DNA of 64,000 nucleotides from NCBI RefSeq assembly GCF_003721245.1, contig NZ_RIZG01000003.1, forward strand, positions 248,001-312,000. The letters are read 5' to 3'. The stretch is from Marinomonas hwangdonensis (GTDB lineage Bacteria; Pseudomonadota; Gammaproteobacteria; Pseudomonadales; Marinomonadaceae). Below are positions 1 through 9,260 of the stretch, in pieces. The position numbers were made by a program, and so were the translations under genes. Under the pieces are notes generated by a model, which saw only the letters and a program-made list of their open reading frames with translations, was not told the origin of the DNA and searched no databases. Each line of letters starts with the position of its first letter. Position 1 is the stretch's first letter.

Positions 1-1745
1 ATCACTCGATAATCGACACGGAATTTTTTAAAAGTACCAAACAAAGCATTCACCGCGGCGTACCAAGCTTGATGAGCCGCCACGTGAGTAAATTGATAAG
101 GCCCAGCCACATCGCCAGCAGCAAAAATATTCGGATAAAGGGTTTCAAGATAATCGTTGGTAACGATCGTGCCTTTGGTTTCAATGCCAAGGTTTTCTAA
201 GCCGTAACCTTCAAGACGCGCTTCGCGGCCAACCGCACAAATCAGCGCATCAAATTCAACCATCGACTCTTGTCCATCGTGCTCAACAATCAAACGCTTT
301 GCTTCACCTTCTTTTTCACAGCGCACGGCACTATGCGAAGTCAGCATGATCACGCCATCTTGGATTAAGCTTTCTTGCGCCATAGCAGAAACTTCTTCGT
401 CTTCTCTACCCATAATACGAGCCGAGCGCTCCACTTGCGTCACCGTCGAGCCCAAACGCGCAAAACTTTGCGCCAATTCACAGCCAATCGGGCCGCCGCC
501 TAACACCACCAGCCGCTTCGGTGGCTCGTCTAACTTGGCAAACGCTTCCCACATAGTATCGCTGGTGTAATAACCCACTTCTTCCAAGCCAGGTAAATTC
601 GGCACAAAAGGGCGAGCACCGGTTGCCAAGACAACACTGCGCGCCGTTAAACGTTTCGTTCCGCCTTCATTTAATTGAATTTCCACCGTCCAAGGGTCGA
701 TCAGTTTGGCGTAACCTTGCACCACATCGACGCCCATTTTGCTGTAACGCTCAACGCTGTCATGAGGCTCGATTTTTGCTATTACATCATGGATTCGTTG
801 CATGACTTTTTTGAACGAAAACGTCGGTTCGCTGCTGTTCAAACCATAGTTTTCAGCATGACGCATTTGGTGGGCGACTTTCGCACTCTTGATCAATGCT
901 TTACTTGGGATACAACCATAATTCAAACAATCGCCACCCATTTTGTGGGCTTCAATCAAGGTTACTTTGGCTTTCACCGTCGCCGCAATGTAAGCACTTA
1001 CTAAGCCGCCGGCCCCTGCGCCAATGACAATCATATTACGATCAAAGGATTTGGGTTTGGTGAATCCCGCATACACACGTCGTGCTTTAATAACATCCAG
1101 AATTTTCTTCGCCATCAGCGGAAACACGCCCAACAACACAAAAGACAGCAACAAAGAAGGCGATAAAATGCCAGATAAGCTTTCCAGCTGTCCCAGTTGT
1201 GTGCCCGCATTGACATACACCAGAGTACCAACGAACATGCCCACCTGGCTCACCCAATAAAAAGTGAACGCACGAATGGTCGTCAAACCCATGAGCAAAT
1301 TAATCAAAAAGAAAGGGAAGATAGGCACAAGACGCACGGTAAACAGATAAAAGGCACCGTCTCGTGCAACGCCTTCGTTAAAGGCTTTTAAACGATCGCC
1401 AAAGCGCGACTGCACCGTATCTTGTAATAAATAACGCGACACCAGAAACGCGAGAGTGGCACCAATGCTGCTGGCAAACGACACAATCAGCGTGCCCCAA
1501 AACAAGCCAAACAAGGCACCCGCGGCCAAGGTCATGATCACCGCGCCCGGCAAAGACAACGCCGTCACAATCACGTACAAGAGCAAAAAGACCCCACCGA
1601 CAAAAATTGGGCTGTCTCTGCGCCACGTCTCGAATTGCACAAGACCCGACTTTAAACCGTCCAGCGTTAACAACTGATTCAAGTCAAAATAGAAGAACCC
1701 CACCGCCAAAGCAAAGATACATACCAGTAACCCAATTTTTTTCAT
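1..1745 (-). CDS. TVP38/TMEM64 membrane domain fused to FAD-dependent disulfide oxidoreductase (3' end cut)
   Basis: The frame is open from an ATG at 1745 to the window edge, giving 581 residues without the C-terminus. Residues 1 to about 230 are a multi-pass TVP38/SNARE-associated membrane domain with a hydrophobic start and a conserved glycine-rich loop (SLPGAVIMTLAAGALFG). From about residue 236 a Rossmann FAD-binding motif (VIGAGAGGLVSAY) begins. The redox-active disulfide follows near residues 270-276 (GGDCLNYGCIPSKA), then a second NAD(P) Rossmann motif near 412 (VLGGGPIGCELAQ) and the FAD-closing AAGDV motif near 540. This is the mercuric-reductase/lipoamide-dehydrogenase architecture. 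The dimerisation domain, roughly 130 residues, should lie beyond the edge. Substrate is not deducible; no mercury-binding HMA domain is present. The fusion itself is known in proteobacteria. Confidence 0.9.
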   Translation of the reverse strand, partial: MKKIGLLVCIFALAVGFFYFDLNQLLTLDGLKSGLVQFETWRRDSPIFVGGVFLLLYVIVTALSLPGAVIMTLAAGALFGLFWGTLIVSFASSIGATLAFLVSRYLLQDTVQSRFGDRLKAFNEGVARDGAFYLFTVRLVPIFPFFLINLLMGLTTIRAFTFYWVSQVGMFVGTLVYVNAGTQLGQLESLSGILSPSLLLSFVLLGVFPLMAKKILDVIKARRVYAGFTKPKSFDRNMIVIGAGAGGLVSAYIAATVKAKVTLIEAHKMGGDCLNYGCIPSKALIKSAKVAHQMRHAENYGLNSSEPTFSFKKVMQRIHDVIAKIEPHDSVERYSKMGVDVVQGYAKLIDPWTVEIQLNEGGTKRLTARSVVLATGARPFVPNLPGLEEVGYYTSDTMWEAFAKLDEPPKRLVVLGGGPIGCELAQSFARLGSTVTQVERSARIMGREDEEVSAMAQESLIQDGVIMLTSHSAVRCEKEGEAKRLIVEHDGQESMVEFDALICAVGREARLEGYGLENLGIETKGTIVTNDYLETLYPNIFAAGDVAGPYQFTHVAAHQAWYAAVNALFGTFKKFRVDYRV

Positions 1746-1902
1746 CCCAAACTCTCCAATAAGACGGCTCAACTCAACAACAGGCTGACGTTAAAAACAC
1801 ACTTAAGTATTAGACTCGACACCGTCCTACATTATTACAGTAGTTTGGCCGAATTATTGGCTTTATTTGGCAATACTGGCGAGTATTTTAATAACAGACG
1901 CG

Positions 1903-3111
1903 TTAAACCGCCGGCTTAATACGCCCTGCCAAAAGGCTGAAAAAAACGCCGAAGCAACAAATACACAAAATCAAACCGACTAATCCACTTAAACCATAAG
2001 CGGCCATAGCCGTTGCAAACGTTGGCGGCCCCAAGGTGCCACCAATATTGCCAAACTGGGCCATTAAGCCGTAACTCTGTGCCTGTTCACCGGGATTACG
2101 CGCTAATGTAGGAATCATCGCCAACGCAGAACCGGGCACCATACCCAAAAACAACACCATCACACACACGAGACCGCTAAACCAAATCGAGCCATTCACG
2201 CTCACAGATAAAACCAACGCACTGACGGCCAGCCCAGAATACGCCAACAAGGCCACTTTTTGCGGTCTGAAAACATACTGAGCAATTGCTCCAGCTATAA
2301 AAGTGCCGCTAGTACTGATTAACGGCAACACAATCAGCATCCACTTATTGCCTTCGGCATCGCCTGACAAGCTTGGAACGTAGGTCAGCACAGATACCAG
2401 TGTCAGCGTGTAAAAGAGAAAAATAACGCTGGGTAACAAAGCACGGGGGTTGCGATAAATGCGCGCCATTTGTGAAAAAAAGCCGCCTTGATTGCCAACC
2501 ACAGCGGCTATGTCCAGCACCGAATTTTGTCGTAACACCAAAAATAACACCACACCAATGACTGTGATCAAAACACCGTGACTCAAAAATAGCGTCGTCA
2601 TACCATGCTCTTCCAGCAGCTGCTTGCCGATCCAGCCACACACCGCAAAAGCCACACCAAAAAAGGTCCCCCAAATCCCCATCGTCAAAGACTTATGATG
2701 AGGCGCGCTCAATTTCGCAATCAGCGTCGGTGCCGCAACAACCACACCCAGCTGCGAAAAGCCTTCCAGCACCCTAGTCACCAACAAAACATGGAACGTA
2801 GGCAAGGTCGCTTGGATAAAAGACAAAACGCCACCCAGCATCAGCGCACCGACCAGCACTTTTAAATAACCCACACGACTGGCGATCATCCCAGCCGACA
2901 CCCCAAACACCAAGCCCGCCACACCCACAGCAGACAGCGAGGCACCGGTTAACGTCGGCCCCATCTCGTAATACACCAGCAAATCCCCGAACGACACGGA
3001 AAATTTCGCAAACTGCATCGCCGCAGAAATCCCCGCCACCCACAGCAAAATCACCGGCAACCACTGAGTATTCGGCACGGAATCCGCAGCCTTAGAAAAG
3101 GTATTTGACAT
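1903..3111 (-). CDS. MFS transporter
   Basis: A 402-residue, strongly hydrophobic protein with about twelve membrane segments, the usual length of a major facilitator. The first segments (residues about 18-100) carry the glycine-rich helices typical of MFS (VAGLVFGVSAGMIASRVGYLKVL, with the loop-2 GxxxxRxG type motif). A central cytoplasmic loop lies near residues 200-215. The closing half has a PGSALAMIPTLARNPGEQAQSYGLMAQFGNIGGTLGPP stretch, shared with CynX/NimT-like and sugar-efflux-like MFS proteins. Start is the ATG preceded by AAGGA. It is followed on the same strand by the oxidoreductase fusion after a 157-bp gap, so the two are probably separate units. The substrate cannot be named from sequence. 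Confidence 0.85.
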   Translation of the reverse strand: MSNTFSKAADSVPNTQWLPVILLWVAGISAAMQFAKFSVSFGDLLVYYEMGPTLTGASLSAVGVAGLVFGVSAGMIASRVGYLKVLVGALMLGGVLSFIQATLPTFHVLLVTRVLEGFSQLGVVVAAPTLIAKLSAPHHKSLTMGIWGTFFGVAFAVCGWIGKQLLEEHGMTTLFLSHGVLITVIGVVLFLVLRQNSVLDIAAVVGNQGGFFSQMARIYRNPRALLPSVIFLFYTLTLVSVLTYVPSLSGDAEGNKWMLIVLPLISTSGTFIAGAIAQYVFRPQKVALLAYSGLAVSALVLSVSVNGSIWFSGLVCVMVLFLGMVPGSALAMIPTLARNPGEQAQSYGLMAQFGNIGGTLGPPTFATAMAAYGLSGLVGLILCICCFGVFFSLLAGRIKPAV

Positions 3112-3462
3112 CTAACGTCCTTATAACAATAGCGTAACTACCCAAGCCAGCCAGCACACAATCAATGCACCAAGCAAAATACCTGACCTATCGGGCAAAT
3201 TTAGAGCGCTATTCTAATGCAAAAAGCACCAATAAAGGGCGATATTTGCGCCATCAAAAAAGGAAGTTTGCTCATACCACAAACGCCTCAGTAAAAAATA
3301 CAAAACAACCTACCGAGGAATCCCATTGATGTCATAAAAATTCAAACAAGAATACAGACTTACAGTACAATTGAGCCATTCACTGACAGAGCTAACAACA
3401 TAAACGATAGCCAGCTAAGTACCATTATTGAGAAATAGAGCACTCGCTCACTAGGGACATTA
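3112..3462. other. Divergent intergenic region between the MFS gene and hsdM
   Basis: No gene is supported here. The region must hold the promoters for the MFS gene (leftward) and the hsd operon (rightward). It is AT-rich. I see no convincing -35/-10 pair or operator. The hsdM start at 3463 is preceded by an AGGGA sequence at about 3452. Confidence 0.5.
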
Positions 3463-4929
3463 ATGTTTGAACAAGTATTTAAAAACATCGACGACATCTT
3501 CCACAAAGACGCAGGCTGCTCTTCTGAGCTCGATTACACCGAACAATCCTCATGGATGCTGTTTTTAAAATACCTCGACGATCTTGAATTCACCAGATCC
3601 CAAGAAGCCGAAATGATGATGGAAACCTACCAATTCATCATCGACGAACCTTATCGTTGGAGCGCATGGGCGGCGCCAAAAGACGCCGAAGGTAAGTTTG
3701 ACCACAACAACGCCTTAACCGGTGATGACTTAATGGACTTCGTCGACGGCGAACTCTTCCCTTATCTAAAAAGCTTCAAACAACGTGCTGATAACGCCAA
3801 CACCATTCAATACAAAATTGGCGAAATCTTTAGTGAAATCAAAAACAAAATTCAAAGTGGTTATTCACTGCGTGACGCCTTGGAAAAAGTCGACCAATTA
3901 CGCTTTCGCTCACAAGATGAAAAACACGAACTGAGCCATTTGTACGAAGCCAAAATCAAAAACATGGGCAACGCCGGCCGTAACGGTGGCGAATACTACA
4001 CACCACGTCCGTTAATTCGCGCCATGATCGATGTGATGCAACCAAAAATTGGCGAAACCATATACGACGGCGCGGCCGGTTCGGCTGGATTTTTATGTGA
4101 AGCCTTTGATTACCTTCGCCAAGGCGGCCGAGAGAAGAAACCGCTAAGCACCAGCGATTTAGACATCCTGCAAACTCGTACTTTTTATGCCAAAGAGAAA
4201 AAGTCACTGGCCTACGTGATTGCCATCATGAACATGATATTGCACGGCATCGAAGCGCCGAACGTGTTACACACCAATACCTTGTCTGAAAATCTCATGG
4301 ACATACAGCCAAGCAACCAGCACGACATTATATTGGCCAACCCTCCCTTTGGTGGTAAAGAACGCAAAGAAGTCCAAGAGAACTTCCCGATCCAAACCGG
4401 CGAAACCGCCTTCTTGTTTTTGCAGCACTTTATCAAAATGCTCAAACCGGGTGGCCGCGCGGCGGTGGTGATTAAAAACACCTTTTTAAGCAACACCGAC
4501 AACGCCGCTATCAAACTGCGTAAAGAGCTACTGGAAAACTGTAACTTACACACCATACTCGACTGCCCCGGCGGTACCTTTATCGGTGCTGGTGTGAAAA
4601 CCGTGGTACTGTTTTTCACCAAAGGCGAACCCACCTTAAACACCTGGTTTTACGAACTCAACGTCGGCCGCAACATGGGCAAAACCAACCCACTGAACGA
4701 CAAGGACCTAGCGGACTTTGTATTACTTCAAAAGGGCTTTGAGAGCTCTAACAAATCATGGTCGCTCGCCATCAGTGACATAGACCAAACCACTTATGAT
4801 TTATCGGTAAAAAACCCCAACATCGCCGAAACCGCACCGCTGCGTGAACCGAAAGCCATTATTGACGACATCATTGCACTGGATAAAGAATCCGAAGCGA
4901 TATTAGCGAAGATTCAGGAGTTGTTGTGA
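3463..4929 (+). CDS. hsdM: Type I restriction-modification DNA methyltransferase subunit HsdM
   Basis: The 488-residue product is the modification subunit of a type I R-M enzyme. It transfers methyl from S-adenosylmethionine to adenine N6 as part of HsdM2S and HsdR2M2S complexes. The N-terminal helical HsdM_N domain covers about residues 5-135. The methylase core follows: the AdoMet-binding motif I is near residue 203 (DGAAGSAGF) and the catalytic motif IV NPPF is near residue 291 (ILANPPFGGKERKEV). Length and the associated HsdR type fit the type IB family of EcoAI/EcoEI. hsdS starts within its stop codon (TGATG), so the two are translationally coupled. It is complete, with no frameshift. 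Confidence 0.97.
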   Translation: MFEQVFKNIDDIFHKDAGCSSELDYTEQSSWMLFLKYLDDLEFTRSQEAEMMMETYQFIIDEPYRWSAWAAPKDAEGKFDHNNALTGDDLMDFVDGELFPYLKSFKQRADNANTIQYKIGEIFSEIKNKIQSGYSLRDALEKVDQLRFRSQDEKHELSHLYEAKIKNMGNAGRNGGEYYTPRPLIRAMIDVMQPKIGETIYDGAAGSAGFLCEAFDYLRQGGREKKPLSTSDLDILQTRTFYAKEKKSLAYVIAIMNMILHGIEAPNVLHTNTLSENLMDIQPSNQHDIILANPPFGGKERKEVQENFPIQTGETAFLFLQHFIKMLKPGGRAAVVIKNTFLSNTDNAAIKLRKELLENCNLHTILDCPGGTFIGAGVKTVVLFFTKGEPTLNTWFYELNVGRNMGKTNPLNDKDLADFVLLQKGFESSNKSWSLAISDIDQTTYDLSVKNPNIAETAPLREPKAIIDDIIALDKESEAILAKIQELL

Positions 4930-6107
4930 TGGCTCAAAAAGTTCAACTAAGCGATCTATTTAAAATAGGTTCAAGTAAGCGTGTTCTGAAGTCGCAATGG
5001 CAAAAATCAGGAGTTCCTTTTTATCGTGGTCGTGAAATAACAAAATTATCTCAGAATGGTATTGTAGATAATGACCTTTTTATAACAGAAGAGCTCTATG
5101 CTGAATATTCAGCAAAGTATGGTGTCCCAAGTACTGATGACATTGTGATCACTGCAATTGGAACTATTGGTAATTCGTATATTGTTCGTGATGAAGACCG
5201 CTTCTACTTCAAAGATGCAAGTGTTCTTTGGTTAAAGCGAACTTCTACTGTTGAAAGTAAATACATTAATTTGTGGTTAAAATCTTCGTTGATGAGAGAT
5301 CAGTTAGATGAAGGGAACGGTGCAACAGTAGATACGTTGACTATTAAAAAGCTTCAAGGCTTAACCCTAGATTTACCCCCAATTCATGAACAAAAACGCA
5401 TCGTGTCAATTCTCGACACCGTATTTGTCGAATTAGAACAAGCCCGCGCTAAAACCGAACAAAACCTAAAAAACGCCCGCGAGTTATTCGACAGCTACCT
5501 ACAACAAGTCTTCAGCCAGAAAGGTGATGGTTGGAAACAGCATAAATTAAGTGAGTTATGTAAACTTATTTCGGGTCAACACATAGATGCAAAAGATTAC
5601 AATAATGACAATATTGGGATTGGGTATTTAACTGGCCCTTCAGATTTTGGTGTATTCAATCCAATCGTCACTAAATGGTCCGAATACCCGAAAAGAACAG
5701 CTATTCAAGGAGATATATTAATTACAGTGAAAGGCTCTGGCGTCGGAAAAATAAATATGATGTCTGCTGATGAGTTAGCAATTAGTCGACAGTTAATGGC
5801 TGTTCGACCTATGTATTCCGTAGGTGAGTTAATTTATTGGTTTTTAAGTATGCAGTTCGATTATTTCCAGTCTCTTGCTAATGGAGCTGCGATCCCAGGA
5901 ATATCACGTCATGATGTTCTTGATTTAGAACTATCGCTTCCGGCACTAAATGATCAAACTTCAGTTTTAAAAAAGATTAAAAAATTCAATACTCAGACAT
6001 TAGCGCTAGAAAAAATTTATACAGACAAAATTAGAGCCATAGACGAGCTCAAAAAATCCATCTTACAAAAAGCCTTTAGCGGCGAGTTAACAAAAACGGT
6101 CGAGTAA
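4929..6107 (+). CDS. hsdS: Type I restriction-modification specificity subunit HsdS
   Basis: This 392-residue subunit sets the DNA recognition sequence. It has the classic two-repeat layout: target-recognition domain 1 (residues about 1-150), a conserved helical spacer (LPPIHEQKRIVSILD through LEQARAKTEQNLKNARELFDSYLQQVF, about 152-198), target-recognition domain 2 (about 200-335) and a second helical repeat (LPALNDQTSVLKKI to ILQKAFSGELTK). I use the ATG overlapping the hsdM stop; a GTG three bases earlier is the alternative. The recognition domains are visibly more AT-rich than the two helical spacers and than hsdM. That mosaic fits exchange of recognition domains by recombination. The recognition sequence cannot be predicted from this. 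Confidence 0.95.
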   Translation: MAQKVQLSDLFKIGSSKRVLKSQWQKSGVPFYRGREITKLSQNGIVDNDLFITEELYAEYSAKYGVPSTDDIVITAIGTIGNSYIVRDEDRFYFKDASVLWLKRTSTVESKYINLWLKSSLMRDQLDEGNGATVDTLTIKKLQGLTLDLPPIHEQKRIVSILDTVFVELEQARAKTEQNLKNARELFDSYLQQVFSQKGDGWKQHKLSELCKLISGQHIDAKDYNNDNIGIGYLTGPSDFGVFNPIVTKWSEYPKRTAIQGDILITVKGSGVGKINMMSADELAISRQLMAVRPMYSVGELIYWFLSMQFDYFQSLANGAAIPGISRHDVLDLELSLPALNDQTSVLKKIKKFNTQTLALEKIYTDKIRAIDELKKSILQKAFSGELTKTVE

Positions 6108-6125
6108 CTAGATAAGGATGATCTA

Positions 6126-6542
6126 ATGCTGAACACTATCAATGTAAACCAACAGCCTCTAGTCGGCTTTTTCCACAGTCAAGGGCTAGTGGAATTCAAA
6201 CGCCAGCTGACGGACGGACTAGAAAAAGACGTGGTGGCGTTTTTAAACGCTCACGACGGCGGCTTGATTTACATTGGGGATGAGTTAAAGCGGACAAGCT
6301 ACTGGACAAGTACCGGACAAGCTACCGGACAAGCTGAAACACTATTACTCTATTGCGTAGAACCAAGAACAACAAAAGAAATGATGGCGCATTTAGAGGT
6401 CAGTCACCGAGAGCATTTTAGAGATAGCCTTTTAATACCATTGCTCGATTCGGGGCAACTAGAAATGACCCTGCCAGACAAACCGAAAAGCCCTAAACAG
6501 CGTTATGTCACGGTCAAAAAAACGGATGATAATCATGACTAG
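6126..6542 (+). pseudogene. Internally deleted AlbA_2 / RecG-like transcriptional-regulator-type gene inside the hsd operon
   Basis: The 138-residue reading frame starts 18 bp after hsdS with a good Shine-Dalgarno (AAGGA). Residues 1-50 match the beginning of an AlbA_2 (Schlafen-like, PF04326) domain: EFKRQLTDGLEKDVVAFLNAHDGGLIYIG. Residues about 60-138 match the C-terminal winged-helix tail usual in the same family (TGQATGQ linker, then HREHFRDSLLIPLLDSGQLEMTLPDKPKSPKQRY). The several hundred residues expected between them are absent, and the junction falls near GDELKRTSYW. I therefore read it as an in-frame internal deletion of a full-length AlbA_2 protein. It still keeps the operon frame and overlaps the hsdR start by 8 bp, so it may be retained only for coupling. 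A functional miniprotein cannot be excluded. Confidence 0.7.
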
Positions 6543-9177
6543 AAACGAATCGGAAACCCGTGCTGAATTAATCTCACCTAAATTAGCGTTAGACGGCTGG
6601 GGCGTTGTTAACCCTAATGCTAGTGATTCTAATGTTATTGATCCGACAGCGAGTGACCTGAGTGTTATTCGTCGTGAAGTAGAGATAACCGCTGGGCGTA
6701 TTTTAGGCGGCGGTAAACGTGCTGCAAACCTAAAGTGCGACTATGTATTAGAGTTTAAAGGTCGTAAATTAGCCGCGGTTGAGGCAAAACGAGAAAGCCT
6801 CAGTTACACCGAAGGCGTACGTCAAGCCAAAGACTACGCCCAGCGCCTACAGTGTCGTTTTGCTTATGCCACCAACGGCCATGACATTTACCAAATAGAC
6901 ATGGTAACGGGCGAAGAGAAGCAAGTAGACCGTTATTTAAGCCCTGAGGAAATGTGGGCTGCCGCTTTCAGTGGCAATAATAACGGCGCAGCAGAACCTG
7001 AGTTTACCAGTACATGGCGCGAGCGTTTCTCCCAAATCCCTTTTGAAAAGAAAGGCGATTGGCAACCGCGCTATTATCAAGAAAACGCCATCAACCAAGC
7101 GTTAGAGGCCATTGCCCAAGGCAAAGATCGTATTTTGCTGACCCTTGCCACAGGCACAGGGAAAACCTGTATTGCGTTTCAAATCACATGGAAGTTATTT
7201 CATAGTCGCTGGAGTTTGCAGGCAGCGAAAAATCCAAGTAACGCTAAAAAGCGTCCACGTATTTTATTTCTTGCCGACAGAAATGTCTTAACCAAACAAG
7301 CTTTTAATGACTTTGGGGCCTTTGGTGAAGATGCCGTGGTCAGGATTACGCCGAGTGAAATCAAAAAAGCCAAAGGCGTACCTAAAAACGCCAGTATCTT
7401 TATGGCGATTTTCCAAACCCTAATGACGGATTCAGCAACGAATGCCGCCAGTAACGGGAACCTGGACTCAGAAGAAGAGCTTGAAAGCGAAGACTTCGAG
7501 CAACCATTATTCACCGATACTAGTGATTGTAATTTCAGACACTACCCAGAAGACTTTTTTGATTTCATTATCATCGACGAATGTCACCGCGGTGGCGCCA
7601 ATGATGAAAGTTCGTGGCGCGATATTCTTAACTACTTTTCTCCCGCCGTGCAATTAGGTTTAACCGCAACACCAAAACGCACTGACAATGCCGACAGTTA
7701 TAAATACTTTGGCGAGCCTGTTTACAGCTACACCTTAAAAGAAGGCATTAATGACGGTTTTTTAACGCCATTTAAGGTCTATCCCATTGTCGGCACCATG
7801 GACGAATACGTGTATACGCCGGGCGATGCTGTCAGTTTTAAAGGCGAGCCAGAACCCGGCAGAGTCTATAAAGAAGGTGACTTTAACCGCATCATCACCA
7901 TCCCAAAACGGGAAGAAAAGCGCGTGCAGTATTGGATGGATCATATTAATCCGAAGGAAAAAACCATCGTATTTTGTGCCACTCAAGAACACGCAGGCCA
8001 AGTACGAAATTATATTAACCAATACGCTTATGCAAAAAAATGGACAACCAATCCTAATTATTGCGTGCGCATTACGGCCAACGATGGCGCAGCGGGTGAA
8101 AATGACCTGCGCACCTTTTGTGATAACGAAAAAACCATACCGACTATATTAACAACGTCACGCAAGTTATCGACCGGTGTAGACGCCCGTAACGTGCGTA
8201 ATATCGTGTTGATGCGTGAATGCAAAAACATGATTGAGTTTAAGCAAATTATTGGACGTGGTACGCGAATGTATGATGGAAAATCCTTTTTCACCATCTA
8301 CGACTTCGTCAAAGCGCATCATAACTTTTCCGACCCTGAATGGGACGGTGACCCGCTGCCTCCAGAAGGAAAAACAGACCCAGAACCTTGCGATATTTGC
8401 CATACCAATCCTTGTACTTGTCTGTGTTCGGAGTGTGGCTTTAATCCATGTAATTGCCAAATTGATACACTAGACGAGCCATGTGACGTGTGCCAACAAT
8501 CTCCTTGTCAGTGCGCTGATGGCTCGGTCGAGCCTTGCCAAAACTGCGGAAACACGCCATGCAGCTGCGCGACGGATGAAGACGGTAAGCCAGAAAAACC
8601 AGAGAAAATAGTCATCACATTAACAGATGGTAAAACACGTCAGATACAGCACATGAAAAGTGTTTTGTTTATGGGCGCAAATGGCGACATGCTGACGGCT
8701 TATCAATTTATCGGTGAAATGTTTGGTGATCTACCGCGTTTTTTCCGTAATGAGGATGAATTGCGTAACATCTGGAGTGACCCGACAACGCGAGAGAAGC
8801 TATTAACGGATTTGCATGAAGCCGGTTACGACGATGAAAAACTCGATAGCATGAGAAATATTATCGATGCCAAAGACAGCGACGTATATGACTTGTTAGC
8901 TTATGTGGCTTATGCCAGAGAAACTCACACCCGCAAAGAACGTGTATTCAATGCTAAGCCCAGTATTTCCAAAGCATTTACCTACAAGCAAGTCGAGTTT
9001 ATCGAGTTCATTTTAGATAAGTACATAGAGGATGGCGTACAAGAGCTGGCCCCTAAAAAGATGCGCAGCTTAGTCGAACTAAAATACAACACCATCAGTG
9101 ACGCCGCCGCAGAGTTTGGCTCCCCATCGGCGATACGCGACACTTTTATTGGTTTCCAGCGTTATTTATACGAATAG
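6535..9177 (+). CDS. hsdR: Type I restriction enzyme motor/endonuclease subunit HsdR (EcoEI-type)
   Basis: The restriction subunit translocates DNA with ATP and cuts it. I take the ATG at 6535 (MTRNESETRAEL, the usual HsdR beginning, GGA eight bases upstream), giving 880 residues; an in-frame ATG at 6505 is less likely. The PD-(D/E)xK nuclease is at about residues 67-86 (CDYVLEF..AAVEAKRE). The helicase Walker A is near 203-211 (LATGTGKT), the DECH box near 348-351, and motif VI near IIGRGTRM. Residues about 617-682 form a cysteine-rich insert with four CxxCxxxPCxC-like repeats, probably zinc-binding. The C-terminal EcoEI_R_C region follows and points to the type IB family. No frameshift is seen, so the system looks intact. 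Confidence 0.96.
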   Translation: MTRNESETRAELISPKLALDGWGVVNPNASDSNVIDPTASDLSVIRREVEITAGRILGGGKRAANLKCDYVLEFKGRKLAAVEAKRESLSYTEGVRQAKDYAQRLQCRFAYATNGHDIYQIDMVTGEEKQVDRYLSPEEMWAAAFSGNNNGAAEPEFTSTWRERFSQIPFEKKGDWQPRYYQENAINQALEAIAQGKDRILLTLATGTGKTCIAFQITWKLFHSRWSLQAAKNPSNAKKRPRILFLADRNVLTKQAFNDFGAFGEDAVVRITPSEIKKAKGVPKNASIFMAIFQTLMTDSATNAASNGNLDSEEELESEDFEQPLFTDTSDCNFRHYPEDFFDFIIIDECHRGGANDESSWRDILNYFSPAVQLGLTATPKRTDNADSYKYFGEPVYSYTLKEGINDGFLTPFKVYPIVGTMDEYVYTPGDAVSFKGEPEPGRVYKEGDFNRIITIPKREEKRVQYWMDHINPKEKTIVFCATQEHAGQVRNYINQYAYAKKWTTNPNYCVRITANDGAAGENDLRTFCDNEKTIPTILTTSRKLSTGVDARNVRNIVLMRECKNMIEFKQIIGRGTRMYDGKSFFTIYDFVKAHHNFSDPEWDGDPLPPEGKTDPEPCDICHTNPCTCLCSECGFNPCNCQIDTLDEPCDVCQQSPCQCADGSVEPCQNCGNTPCSCATDEDGKPEKPEKIVITLTDGKTRQIQHMKSVLFMGANGDMLTAYQFIGEMFGDLPRFFRNEDELRNIWSDPTTREKLLTDLHEAGYDDEKLDSMRNIIDAKDSDVYDLLAYVAYARETHTRKERVFNAKPSISKAFTYKQVEFIEFILDKYIEDGVQELAPKKMRSLVELKYNTISDAAAEFGSPSAIRDTFIGFQRYLYE

Positions 9178-9260
9178 ATAACCGTTTGGATTTACTGAAA
9201 ATATTGCGTTCTGTTGTAAAATATCAACAATGACGGGTATATGAATCAATAGGGCATACT

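Noticed and set aside
6516..6522. Run of seven A just before the hsdR start as a phase-variation tract
   Set aside because: Seven A's are common in this composition. The tract lies ahead of the chosen start codon, so slippage there would not frameshift hsdR.
7200..7514. A 104-residue antisense frame inside hsdR
   Set aside because: It mirrors the helicase coding region and has no independent support such as a ribosome-binding site or a recognisable domain.
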